Of a stretch of DNA of 64,000 bases, positions 53,756 to 61,831 are shown piece by piece. A program made the translations under genes and the position numbers. Numbering within the stretch: position 1 is the stretch's first letter; each line of letters opens with the position of its first letter. Below the pieces are notes generated by a model. The model ran no database searches, was not told the origin of the DNA, and saw nothing but the letters and a program-made list of their open reading frames with translations. Source of the DNA: Mycolicibacterium sp. CR10 (GTDB lineage Bacteria; Actinomycetota; Actinomycetes; Mycobacteriales; Mycobacteriaceae); NCBI RefSeq assembly GCF_005222675.1, contig NZ_STGE01000023.1:1-64000 (forward strand). The letters are read 5' to 3'.

Positions 53756-54721
53756 ATGGCTTCGGTGCTGTGGTTTCAGGGAGGTGCATGCAGTGGCAAC
53801 ACCATGTCGTTCCTCAATGCCGACGAGCCCAACGTCGTCGACCTGATCGTCGACTTCGGACTGGACCTCATCTGGCATCCGTCGCTGGGCCTCGAACTCG
53901 GCAAGAACGCCCAGAAGGTCTTCCACGACTGCGCGAGTGGCGAACGGCCCCTTGACATCTTCGTGTTCGAGGGCACGGTCATGGAGGCTTACGGGGGCCG
54001 CACCGACATGTTCGCCGACCGTCCGATGAAGGATTGGGTGACTGAGCTCGCCGCAGCCGCGCAGATCGTCGTGGCCATCGGTGACTGTGCCTGCTGGGGT
54101 GGCATCCCGGCGATGGAACCCAACCCATCGGGATCGACGGGGCTGCAGTTCCACAAGCGCGGCAAGGGCGGCTATCTGGGCGCTGACTTCAAGTCGAAGA
54201 TGGGGCTGCCGGTCATCAACATCCCCGGCTGCCCGGCGCACCCGGATTGGATCACCCAGATCCTCGTGGCGCTGGCGACCGGGCGCGCCGGCGATCTGAC
54301 CCTCGACGAATTGCACCGGCCCGAGACGTTCTTCAAGACCTTCACGCAGACCGGTTGCACCCGCGTGCAGTTCTTCGAGTACAAGCAGTCGACGATGTCG
54401 TTCGGCGAGGGGACGCGAACCGGCTGCCTGTTCTACGAGTTCGGCTGCCGCGGGCCCATGACGCACTCGCCGTGCAACCGGATTCTGTGGAACCGGCAAT
54501 CATCGAAGACCCGTGCCGGAATGCCCTGTCTCGGTTGCACCGAGCCCGAGTTCCCGCACTTCGATCTGGCCCCCGGCACCGTATTCAAGACGCAGAAGGT
54601 CAGCGGCATCATCCCGAAGGAGGTGCCTGAGGGCACCGATCACCTGACCTACATGGCCCACGCGGCGGCCGCGCGCATCGCCGCACCGCAGTGGTCCAAG
54701 GAAGACATGTTCGTGGTCTGA
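53756..54721 (+). CDS. hucS: [NiFe]-hydrogenase small subunit HucS (group 2a)
   Basis: Protein of 321 aa with no Tat signal, so cytoplasmic. Cluster ligands in order: proximal C12 (GGACSGNT), C111/C113 (IGDCACWGG) and C159 (IPGCPAH); distal C201, C224 and C231; medial C240, C258 and C261 (PCLGC). The canonical second proximal Cys (CxxC) is N15, and the position normally His in the distal HxxC motif is Gln (Q198, QTGC). This pattern fits a relay of [3Fe-4S] clusters as I recall for M. smegmatis Huc. It relays electrons from the HucL active site. AGGAGAGGAG precedes ATG 53756. Confidence 0.9.
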   Translation: MASVLWFQGGACSGNTMSFLNADEPNVVDLIVDFGLDLIWHPSLGLELGKNAQKVFHDCASGERPLDIFVFEGTVMEAYGGRTDMFADRPMKDWVTELAAAAQIVVAIGDCACWGGIPAMEPNPSGSTGLQFHKRGKGGYLGADFKSKMGLPVINIPGCPAHPDWITQILVALATGRAGDLTLDELHRPETFFKTFTQTGCTRVQFFEYKQSTMSFGEGTRTGCLFYEFGCRGPMTHSPCNRILWNRQSSKTRAGMPCLGCTEPEFPHFDLAPGTVFKTQKVSGIIPKEVPEGTDHLTYMAHAAAARIAAPQWSKEDMFVV

Positions 54722-54786
54722 GCGGTGGCCAGGAATCACGCACCAACAACTACTCAGACCCGTCTTATCGGAAGGACCAATCCACA

Positions 54787-56397
54787 ATGACCGCACTCGA
54801 CCTCTATGTCAGCCCGCTCGGTCGGGTCGAAGGTGACCTCGACGTCCGAGTCACGATCGAGGATGGCGTCGTCACCTCCGCCTGGACCGAAGCCGCGATG
54901 TTCCGCGGGTTCGAGATCATCCTGCGCGGTAAGGATCCCCAGGCCGGGCTCGTCGTGTGCCCGCGCATCTGCGGAATCTGCGGCGGCAGCCATCTGTACA
55001 AGTCCGCGTACGCGCTGGACACCGCATGGGCGACACACATGCCGCACAACGCGACACGGGTGCGCAACATCGCCCAGGCGTGCGAGACGTTGCAGTCCAT
55101 TCCGCGCTACTTCTACGCATTGTTCGCCATCGATTTGACGAACAAGAACTACGCGAAGTCGCCGATGTACGCCGAGGCGGTGCGGCGGTTCGCACCGTAT
55201 GTCGGTACCAGTTACCAACCGGGAGTGGTGCTTTCGGGCAAGCCGGTCGAGGTGTACGCGATCTTCGGTGGGCAGTGGCCGCATTCGAGCTTCATGGTGC
55301 CCGGCGGGGTGATGTGTGCGCCGACGTTGTCCGACGTCACGCGCTCCATCGCGATACTCGAACACTGGAAGGACGCGTGGCTGGAAGGGCAGTGGCTGGG
55401 CTGCAGCGTGGACCGGTGGCTGGAGGTGAAGACCTGGGACGACATGCTGGCCTGGGTCGACGAGAACGAGTCCCAATACAACAGTGACTGCGGCTTCTTC
55501 ATTCGCTATTGCCTCGACGTGGGTCTGGACAAGTACGGCCAGGGTGTCGGCAACTATTTCGCGACCGGCACGTACTTCGAGCCCAGCCTGTACGAGAACC
55601 CGACCATCGACGGCCGCAATGCCGCGCTGATCGGCCGGTCGGGCATCTACGCCAACGGGTCATGGCACGAGTTCGACCAGGCGAAGGTCTTCGAGGACGT
55701 CAGCCATTCCTTCTATGAGGGCAGCAGGCCCCTGCACCCGTTCGACGGGGAGACCATCCCCATCGATCCCGAAAAGGGAAGGGACCAAGGCAAATACAGC
55801 TGGGCGAAGTCTCCGCGCTACGACATCGGCGGCGGGCTGGGCAACATCCCGCTGGAAGCAGGCCCGCTTGCGCGGCGGATGGCAGCAGGCGGACCGAATG
55901 CGACGCCGCACCAGGACAACGACCCGCTGTTCCCCAACCTGTTGAACTCGATTGGGCCCAGCGTCTTCGTCCGTCAGATGGCCCGCATGCACGAGGCGCC
56001 CAAGTACTACAAGTGGGCACGGCAGTGGCTGGACGAGCTCGATCTCAAGGAGAGCTTCTACAGCAAGCCGGTCGAGCACGCCGAGGGCAAGGGGTTCGGC
56101 TCGACGGAGGCCGCGCGCGGCGCGCTGTCGGACTGGATCGTCATCGAGGATTCCAAGATCAAGAACTACCAGGTGGTTACGCCGACGGCGTGGAACATCG
56201 GCCCGAGGGACGGCTCCGAGGTGCTCGGCCCTATCGAACAGGCCCTCGTCGGCTCTCCGATCGTGGATCCCGAGGATCCCGTGGAACTCGGGCATGTGGC
56301 CCGCAGTTTCGATTCCTGTCTGGTGTGCACCGTGCACGCCTACGATGGGAAGTCGGGGAAGGAGCTGTCCAAGTTCATCATCAACGGAATGGTCTGA
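54787..56397 (+). CDS. hucL: [NiFe]-hydrogenase large subunit HucL (group 2a)
   Basis: Precursor of 536 aa. The N-terminal active-site pair is C62/C65 in the L1 motif PRICGICGGSHLYK. The C-terminal L2 motif is DSCLVCTVH with C511, C514 and H517. The 19 residues after H517 (AYDGKSGKELSKFIINGMV) form the tail removed by the maturation peptidase once nickel is in. The enzyme oxidises H2 down to atmospheric level in mycobacterial Huc. GGAAGGACC lies before ATG 54787. The next gene, the peptidase, begins 2 nt beyond the stop. Confidence 0.95.
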   Translation: MTALDLYVSPLGRVEGDLDVRVTIEDGVVTSAWTEAAMFRGFEIILRGKDPQAGLVVCPRICGICGGSHLYKSAYALDTAWATHMPHNATRVRNIAQACETLQSIPRYFYALFAIDLTNKNYAKSPMYAEAVRRFAPYVGTSYQPGVVLSGKPVEVYAIFGGQWPHSSFMVPGGVMCAPTLSDVTRSIAILEHWKDAWLEGQWLGCSVDRWLEVKTWDDMLAWVDENESQYNSDCGFFIRYCLDVGLDKYGQGVGNYFATGTYFEPSLYENPTIDGRNAALIGRSGIYANGSWHEFDQAKVFEDVSHSFYEGSRPLHPFDGETIPIDPEKGRDQGKYSWAKSPRYDIGGGLGNIPLEAGPLARRMAAGGPNATPHQDNDPLFPNLLNSIGPSVFVRQMARMHEAPKYYKWARQWLDELDLKESFYSKPVEHAEGKGFGSTEAARGALSDWIVIEDSKIKNYQVVTPTAWNIGPRDGSEVLGPIEQALVGSPIVDPEDPVELGHVARSFDSCLVCTVHAYDGKSGKELSKFIINGMV

Positions 56398-56399
56398 TC

Positions 56400-57266
56400 C
56401 TGACATCTTTCGACGCGAGCACTGAGGCGCCCGCTGAAAACGTCTCGGCTGGAACGGATTCGGCTGCCGGTGACCTGAACCCTCCGGGGTGCGAGGTTCT
56501 GGTCGTCGGCTGTGGAAACCTGCTCCGGGGCGACGATGCCGTAGGACCTGTTCTGGTGCGCCATCTCTGGGAGCTCGGGGTGCCCGACGGGGCGCAGATG
56601 GTCGACGGTGGCACCGCCGGCATGGACACCGCCTTCCGGATGAAGGGCGCGCGGCGGGTTGTCATCGTCGATGCCGCCGCAACAGGTGCCGCTCCGGGCA
56701 CGGTGTACCGGGTGCCGGGTGAAGAGTTTGAGGACTTGCCGCCGCTGCAGGGGTTGCACACCCATTCGTTCCGATGGGATCACGCGATTGCGTTCGCCCG
56801 CTGGGCGCTCGGCGATGCGTGCCCCACCGACATCACGGTGTTCCTGATCGAGGTCGCCGGCGTCGAGTACGGCGCCGAGCTGTCCGATCCGGTCGCCGCC
56901 GGGATGCAGACGGTGATGGACGTCATCGAGCGCGATTTCCTGGCGGCGCTGCGCCCGGACAAGGCCGCCGAGGTGACGGTCGAGTTCACCCGCGACGGCT
57001 ATGTCCGCCTGGACGCGGCGGTGGCGGCGAGTCGGTTCCCCTCCGACGCCGTCGCCGCCGTCGTCAGCGGGGACGATTTTCTGCTCATCCCACTGCGTGG
57101 TCCACGCAGTGGCGGCCTGCTGCTGAAGCAACGCAACCCGGCAGGGGACCGCAGCGCACTGATCCACGAGGTGCTGTACGGCCGCATCCCGGTGGGGCCG
57201 CGACCTGCATTCTGGGACGACGAACGCGGTGCGCTGCGCGTTCCGTTGGACGCCGAGACGAGGTGA
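56400..57266 (+). CDS. Hydrogenase maturation endopeptidase with extra C-terminal domain, probable CTG start
   Basis: The N-terminal ~170 residues are a HycI/HupD-type nickel-dependent peptidase: VVGCGNLLRGDDAVGPVLV, VDGGTAGMDTAF, VVIVDAAATGAAPG and the His in LHTHSFRWDH. It cleaves HucL after its last His ligand. Residues about 185-288 form an additional domain (VTVEFTRDGYVRLDAAVAAS, GGLLLKQRNPAGDRS, GRIPVGPRPAFWDDERG) absent from ordinary HupD (about 150-190 aa). No ATG, GTG or TTG exists in frame near the beginning; CTG 56400, or CTG 56394 overlapping the hucL stop, are the only plausible starts. The length is 288 aa from 56400. Confidence 0.8.
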   Translation: MTSFDASTEAPAENVSAGTDSAAGDLNPPGCEVLVVGCGNLLRGDDAVGPVLVRHLWELGVPDGAQMVDGGTAGMDTAFRMKGARRVVIVDAAATGAAPGTVYRVPGEEFEDLPPLQGLHTHSFRWDHAIAFARWALGDACPTDITVFLIEVAGVEYGAELSDPVAAGMQTVMDVIERDFLAALRPDKAAEVTVEFTRDGYVRLDAAVAASRFPSDAVAAVVSGDDFLLIPLRGPRSGGLLLKQRNPAGDRSALIHEVLYGRIPVGPRPAFWDDERGALRVPLDAETR

Positions 57267-57285
57267 CCGTGATCCTCGTCACACG

Positions 57286-57304
57286 CCAAGTTAGGCCTAC
57301 CTTA
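57286..57304. promoter_or_regulatory. IdeR/DtxR-like iron box candidate
   Basis: CCAAGTTAGGCCTACCTTA matches about 13 of 19 positions of the mycobacterial IdeR consensus TTAGGTTAGGCTAACCTAA by hand alignment, including the TTAGGC and ACCT cores. It lies in the 130-bp break between the peptidase gene and the small accessory gene, where a secondary promoter is possible. Confidence 0.35.
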
Positions 57305-57396
57305 CTTAGTGCATCCTTAGTCGATGACATCAAATCGGGCCTCCGGCGCTGCCCATGTGTAGCTGCGAGCCATTCCCTCACAATCGACCGCCCACC

Positions 57397-57615
57397 ATGA
57401 TCCGCGACGAGAGTTCCGCCGACGACGCGCAGGCGGTCGAGACCGTCGTCGTCGAGGAGCGCGGGCAGTTCGCGGTCGACATCGTGGTGGTCTTCGCCGA
57501 CGGTGTCGTCCGCAAGCGGATCGACACCCACCGCACCCGCCGCCGGGCCGAAATCGCCGCCAGCCTGATCAAACGTGCCGCCGAGCGTGACCTTCGGGGG
57601 CCGCTCAACGGATGA
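57397..57615 (+). CDS. Small hydrogenase-operon protein, unknown function
   Basis: Protein of 72 aa. The sequence is acidic at the start (IRDESSADDAQAVETVVVEE), then a beta-type segment AVDIVVVFADGVVRKRIDTH and a helical basic end RRRAEIAASLIKRAAERDL. No metal-binding Cys is present. It lies between the peptidase and the TPR gene, a position held by a small hypothetical gene in the huc operon of M. smegmatis as I recall. It may be a chaperone or assembly factor; nothing in the sequence proves this. A frame extending back to 57355 gives no family resemblance, so ATG 57397 is used. Confidence 0.65.
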   Translation: MIRDESSADDAQAVETVVVEERGQFAVDIVVVFADGVVRKRIDTHRTRRRAEIAASLIKRAAERDLRGPLNG

Positions 57616-57631
57616 CCACCATGGGAGGACC

Positions 57632-58909
57632 GTGACCGACACCGCGATCGAAGCCTTGGCGCAACCCGCTGCGACATCCCCCGTCGCGCCGCTCGCCCCG
57701 GTCCGCCCACAACCGCTGGGCGCGTTCGGCCTCCCACTGGGATATCTGCTCATCCCCTCCGGTGACGACACCGAGGCGGCCCGATGCGCGCTCTTGGCGG
57801 GCTGCCTTCCCGAGGACTGGCCGCCGCGTCTCGCCGCCCATCGGCACGCACTCGCCGGCGACCGCGACGCCGCGCTCGCCGACCTGGCAGCGACCGACCC
57901 GATCTCGCGCTACAACCGCTTCGTGCTGGACCCCGACAGTGCCACCGACCTCGACGGGTTGCGCGCCGATCTCGGCCCGTTCGGGGTGCTGGTGGACGTC
58001 GTGCGGTTCGCCCTCGGACACCTCGCCGATCCGCCCGCTGCCGACGGTCTCGACGGTGAATTGGCCGCTGTCGCGCTGGCGGCGCAGGCGTCGGCTGTTC
58101 TGGCCGACGATCCGGCCACGGCCATCGCGGCCCTGGATTCGGCCGTCGAGCACGCCCGCGACGTCTCGAAGCCACTGGCCGGGGTCCTGCTCGGCGCCGC
58201 CGCGTCCGTCTGCATCCAGACCGACGATCCCGGCGAGGCACACGAACGGATCGAACGGGCGCTGCGGCTGCTCGACGGTGCCGACGGTCTACGGGTGGAG
58301 CGCGCCGAGCTGCACCTGACGGCAGCGGGACTGCTGCACGAGCAGGCACAGGACAACCCCGGCCTGATGATGCAGGCGATCCCGCACTATCACGCGGCGC
58401 TGCAACTGGTGCAGCGCGACGACGCTCCGCTGCTGTGGGCGTCGGCGCACTCCAACCTCGCGGCCGCCTACCTGACCATGCCGATGGTAGAGGCGTCCGG
58501 GCAACTGCGCTTGGGCGTCGCAGCCCAGTCGCTGCGCTCGGCGCTGACGGTCTACACCCGCGAGCGTTATCCCGAGCAGTGGGCCAGTGTCCAACTGAAC
58601 CTTGCCAATTCGCTCGTCTACACGCCCTCCAAACATCAAGCCGACAACCTCGTCGAGGCCGTGGAACTCTACGAAGCCGTGCTCGAGTCCCGGGACCGCA
58701 ACACCGACCCGCTCGGCCGGGCCCGGGTGCTCGCCAATCAAGGCAACACGCTCGCCCATCTGGGCGCTTTCCAGGAGGCCAAGGCCAAGCTGTACGAGGC
58801 GCGGTCGCTGTTCGAGGAGATGGGTGACGAGGAGTCCGTCCGCGCGGTGCGCGGCGTCCTCGACGAAGTCGCCAGACAGACCACACTGAACCGGACCGAG
58901 ACGACATGA
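57632..58909 (+). CDS. TPR-repeat protein of the huc operon
   Basis: Protein of 425 aa, alpha-helical with tetratricopeptide-like repeats in the C-terminal two-thirds (for example ALHSNLAAAYLTM-type ASAHSNLAAAYLTMPMVEAS, EQWASVQLNLANSLVYTPSK, RARVLANQGNTLAHLGAFQEA). The N-terminal part (GAFGLPLGYLLIPSGDDTEA) is not recognised. TPR proteins hold partners together; here it is likely an assembly or docking factor for HucSL. GGGAGG precedes GTG 57632. Its stop overlaps the NifU-Rieske start by 4 nt. Confidence 0.75.
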   Translation: MTDTAIEALAQPAATSPVAPLAPVRPQPLGAFGLPLGYLLIPSGDDTEAARCALLAGCLPEDWPPRLAAHRHALAGDRDAALADLAATDPISRYNRFVLDPDSATDLDGLRADLGPFGVLVDVVRFALGHLADPPAADGLDGELAAVALAAQASAVLADDPATAIAALDSAVEHARDVSKPLAGVLLGAAASVCIQTDDPGEAHERIERALRLLDGADGLRVERAELHLTAAGLLHEQAQDNPGLMMQAIPHYHAALQLVQRDDAPLLWASAHSNLAAAYLTMPMVEASGQLRLGVAAQSLRSALTVYTRERYPEQWASVQLNLANSLVYTPSKHQADNLVEAVELYEAVLESRDRNTDPLGRARVLANQGNTLAHLGAFQEAKAKLYEARSLFEEMGDEESVRAVRGVLDEVARQTTLNRTETT

Positions 58910-59814
58910 CCGCCATCACCGATCAAGCCAGATCCGCTCAAACCCCGGGCGACGAACCGGAATTCGAGAAGCTCGCCAAACGCGTCGACGACGCGATGCG
59001 CGCGCTGGCGGGGCTGGACCCGATGTCGCGGGCCATCGCCCAGGAGGTCAAGGACTCCGTCGAGGCGATCCACCGCGCCGGCCTGGTGTCCATCGTGCGC
59101 CGGCTGAAGGCCGACGAGGCGACCCGGGAGGCGTTGTTCGAACTCGTCGACGACAAAGTGGTGCACCTGCTGCTGTCGCTGCACGAGATCGTGCGGCCCG
59201 ATCCGATGACGCTGGCCAACCGGGTGCTGACCGAGGTGCGTCCGCAGCTGCAGAGCCACGGCGGCGACGTGACGCTGGTGCGCATCGAGGATGGCACGGC
59301 GTTCGTCCGCCTCGAAGGTGCGTGTAACGGCTGCTCGATGTCGTCGGTGACGCTGCGCAACCTGGTCGAGGGTGCGCTCACCGAAGGCGTGCCGGGGGTG
59401 ACCGACGTCGAGGTGCTGCCCAACGAGCCGTCGCCGACGCTGATCTCGGTGGAGTCGCTGCGCGTCGGGCTGAACCCGGCGAGCGAGGGGTGGGTGAAAG
59501 TCGGGCCGACCACCGCGGTGCCCGCCGGCGACATCACCGCTGCCGGCCTGACGTCGGCCACGGGCGAGGTCGCGGAGGTCATCATCGTGAACATCGAGCA
59601 GCGGCTGACGGCCTACCGCAACGAATGTGCGCACGAGGCACTGCCTTTGGACAATGCGATGCTCGATGTGTCCAACGGGACGCTGACCTGCCCGTGGCAC
59701 GGGTTCTGCTACGACGCCACGTCCGGTGAGTGTCTCACCGCACCCGGTGCCCAGTTGGAACAGCTGCCGTTGAGAGTCGACAAGGGCGACGTCTGGGTCC
59801 GAGTCAGCACATGA
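58906..59814 (+). CDS. NifU C-domain fused to Rieske ferredoxin domain
   Basis: Protein of 302 aa with three parts. Residues 15-100 are helical and unassigned. Residues about 102-175 are a NifU-like Fe-S scaffold domain with CxxC C140/C143 in EGACNGCSMSSVTLRNLVEG. Residues about 225-300 are a Rieske domain with C241-H243 (CAH) and C262-H265 (CPWHGFC). The fusion could load clusters into HucS or pass electrons. It is typical of huc-type operons rather than of general Fe-S biogenesis. Start and stop overlap both neighbours (ATGA). Confidence 0.85.
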   Translation: MTAITDQARSAQTPGDEPEFEKLAKRVDDAMRALAGLDPMSRAIAQEVKDSVEAIHRAGLVSIVRRLKADEATREALFELVDDKVVHLLLSLHEIVRPDPMTLANRVLTEVRPQLQSHGGDVTLVRIEDGTAFVRLEGACNGCSMSSVTLRNLVEGALTEGVPGVTDVEVLPNEPSPTLISVESLRVGLNPASEGWVKVGPTTAVPAGDITAAGLTSATGEVAEVIIVNIEQRLTAYRNECAHEALPLDNAMLDVSNGTLTCPWHGFCYDATSGECLTAPGAQLEQLPLRVDKGDVWVRVST

Positions 59815-60995
59815 GCCGCTACACCGTCCGCATGAACATCAGCGGGCGACCGGCCCGGACGGATGTCGTCCCGGAGATCGATGCCAGCGGCGGTTGGGTT
59901 CCCGAATTATGGCTGGGTGCACCGGCACCCGGCGGACTGGCGCTGCCTCCTGCAAACCCGACGATGGCCTGGATGTACTCGCCCCGCGGCGTGTTTCTCG
60001 GTGAGCGCCACATGGTGGTCGCCGACTCCGGAAACCACCGCGTGCTGATCTGGCACGGATTGCCCACCGCGGACGAACAGCCCGCAGACGTCGTCCTGGG
60101 CCAGCCGAACGGCACCACGGAGGGTCGCGCCGCCAACGGGCGGGGACCGGAACGCGGGATGAACCTGCCCACCGGGGTGCTGGTGCACGAGGACCGGTTG
60201 ATCGTCGCCGACGCCTGGCATCACCGAATCCTTGTGTGGGACGAGGTCCCGGTGCTCAGCGACACCCCACCCGATCACGTGCTCGGTCAACCCGACGCGA
60301 CCAGCGTCGCCCCGAACCGGGGCGGGGAGTGCTCGGCGTCGACGTTCTACTGGCCGTTCGGGATCGCCGTCGTCGGCTCCCGGTTCTGGGTGGCCGACAC
60401 CGGGAACCGCCGGGTGCTCGGCTGGGACGGCGGAATACCCACCCCCGGCCGGCCCGCCGACATCGTGCTCGGTCAGCCGGACGCGGCGAGCCGGGAGGAG
60501 AACCGCGGGGAAGCAGCCGGGCCGGCGAGCTTCCGCTGGCCGCACGACATCACCGGCCGCGACGACCTGCTGCTGGTCGCCGACGCCGGGGACCATCGGG
60601 TGCTGGGGTGGACCCCGCACCCCGACACCGACCGGCCCGCCGACATCGTGATCGGTCAGCCGGATTTCGTCTCGGCCACCGAATGGCCCTACGGTCCGCA
60701 CACCGGCGACCGGTTCCGCTTCCCCTACGCGATCGGACTTGACGACGTGACCGAACGCCTAGCCATCGCCGATACCGCCAACAACCGAATTCTGTTGTGG
60801 GACAGCATGCCCGAAGGCAACCGCGCCGCCGACCACGTCCTGGCCCAGCCCGACTTCTCGTCCAACGGCGAGAACAGGTGGACGTCGGTGCAACGGGACA
60901 CGCTGTGCTGGCCGTACGGGATCTCGTTGCGCGGGGATCGGCTGGCGGTGTCGGACTCCGGCAACAATCGGGTCGTGATCTGGAGGCGATCGTGA
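59811..60995 (+). CDS. NHL-repeat beta-propeller protein of the huc operon
   Basis: Protein of 394 aa with about six NHL-type blades. Repeated units include MVVADSGNHRVLIW, LIVADAWHHRILVW, FWVADTGNRRVLGW, LLVADAGDHRVLGW, LAIADTANNRILLW and LAVSDSGNNRVVIW. No signal peptide is visible, so it is cytosolic, unlike many NHL proteins. It may be a docking platform in hydrogenase maturation. ATG 59811 overlaps the preceding stop; its own stop overlaps the next gene's GTG. Confidence 0.85.
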   Translation: MSRYTVRMNISGRPARTDVVPEIDASGGWVPELWLGAPAPGGLALPPANPTMAWMYSPRGVFLGERHMVVADSGNHRVLIWHGLPTADEQPADVVLGQPNGTTEGRAANGRGPERGMNLPTGVLVHEDRLIVADAWHHRILVWDEVPVLSDTPPDHVLGQPDATSVAPNRGGECSASTFYWPFGIAVVGSRFWVADTGNRRVLGWDGGIPTPGRPADIVLGQPDAASREENRGEAAGPASFRWPHDITGRDDLLLVADAGDHRVLGWTPHPDTDRPADIVIGQPDFVSATEWPYGPHTGDRFRFPYAIGLDDVTERLAIADTANNRILLWDSMPEGNRAADHVLAQPDFSSNGENRWTSVQRDTLCWPYGISLRGDRLAVSDSGNNRVVIWRRS

Positions 60996-61831
60996 GACCC
61001 AGGATCGTCCAGGACGAAGGTCAGATCGGGTTCTTCTGGGCGACGCCGAGGGGAACGCCGACGTCCCTGCAGGTTCTGGTCGCCGACGATGAGGAGCCGG
61101 ACCGGTTGGTGGCCACGCATCTGGAGGCCGTGGACGACTCGTTGATCATCGCCGCGGAACGCTTCGGCCAGATTCTCGGCGGTGGCCGACGGCCCGACCC
61201 GGACGAGCGTGAGGGCCTGCTCGATCTGCACCGCACGCTGGATCGGCTGTGCTTCGAGTACGCGGCAGCGTTGGAGTCGACCGGGTTGGTGGCCGATCTG
61301 CGGGCGGGCAAGATCATCGGGACCGCGGCATTGTTCTCGATTCTGGCCCGCGAGCCGCTCGGGCTCCTCGGACCCGCGCCCTTCGACGGTGAGCTCGACG
61401 ATCCCGCGATCGGCGTCATCGGTGGGTTCGGGGAGATGCAGCAGGTCGATCCGGACAGGCCGTGGATGGGGGGCCGCTGGGTGGTCAGAACGGAAGCAGG
61501 CCAGCGGTTTCCGTTGACGCTGTCGATGATGATGTTCGACAGCTCCGGGGTGAACAAGGAGGCCGCCCGCAAGGAGCATCTGGAGGCTCTGCGGTCGGTG
61601 ATGACTGCCGCCAGGTCGGCGCAGGCGGATCCGATGGCGGTCACCTGCGCGCTGGACTGGCTGCTGTACGACTGGCTGATGGCACACCGCGACGGCCCCG
61701 ACAGCGCCGAGATCGTGTTCCCGAAGGGGCACGAGTCCGATGCCGGAGTCATCGTCGCTGCCGCGGCGGCGTCGGTCGCGGCCAGGGCGACCTTCGACCC
61801 CGGGCTGGTGCTCGCCGTCAGGCGATCGTAG
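60992..61831 (+). CDS. Terminal huc-operon protein, unknown function
   Basis: Protein of 279 aa from GTG 60992, which overlaps the NHL stop (GTGA). It begins RPRIVQDEGQIGFFWATPRG, has an acidic helical middle (DEREGLLDLHRTLDRLCFEY) and SMMMFDSSGVNKEAARKEHL, and ends in an Ala-rich helix. No known motif, no membrane segment and no Cys cluster are visible. Its tight coupling to the operon implies a role in Huc assembly or regulation. Its 3' end overlaps by 14 nt the convergent LLM gene. Confidence 0.7.
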   Translation: MRPRIVQDEGQIGFFWATPRGTPTSLQVLVADDEEPDRLVATHLEAVDDSLIIAAERFGQILGGGRRPDPDEREGLLDLHRTLDRLCFEYAAALESTGLVADLRAGKIIGTAALFSILAREPLGLLGPAPFDGELDDPAIGVIGGFGEMQQVDPDRPWMGGRWVVRTEAGQRFPLTLSMMMFDSSGVNKEAARKEHLEALRSVMTAARSAQADPMAVTCALDWLLYDWLMAHRDGPDSAEIVFPKGHESDAGVIVAAAAASVAARATFDPGLVLAVRRS

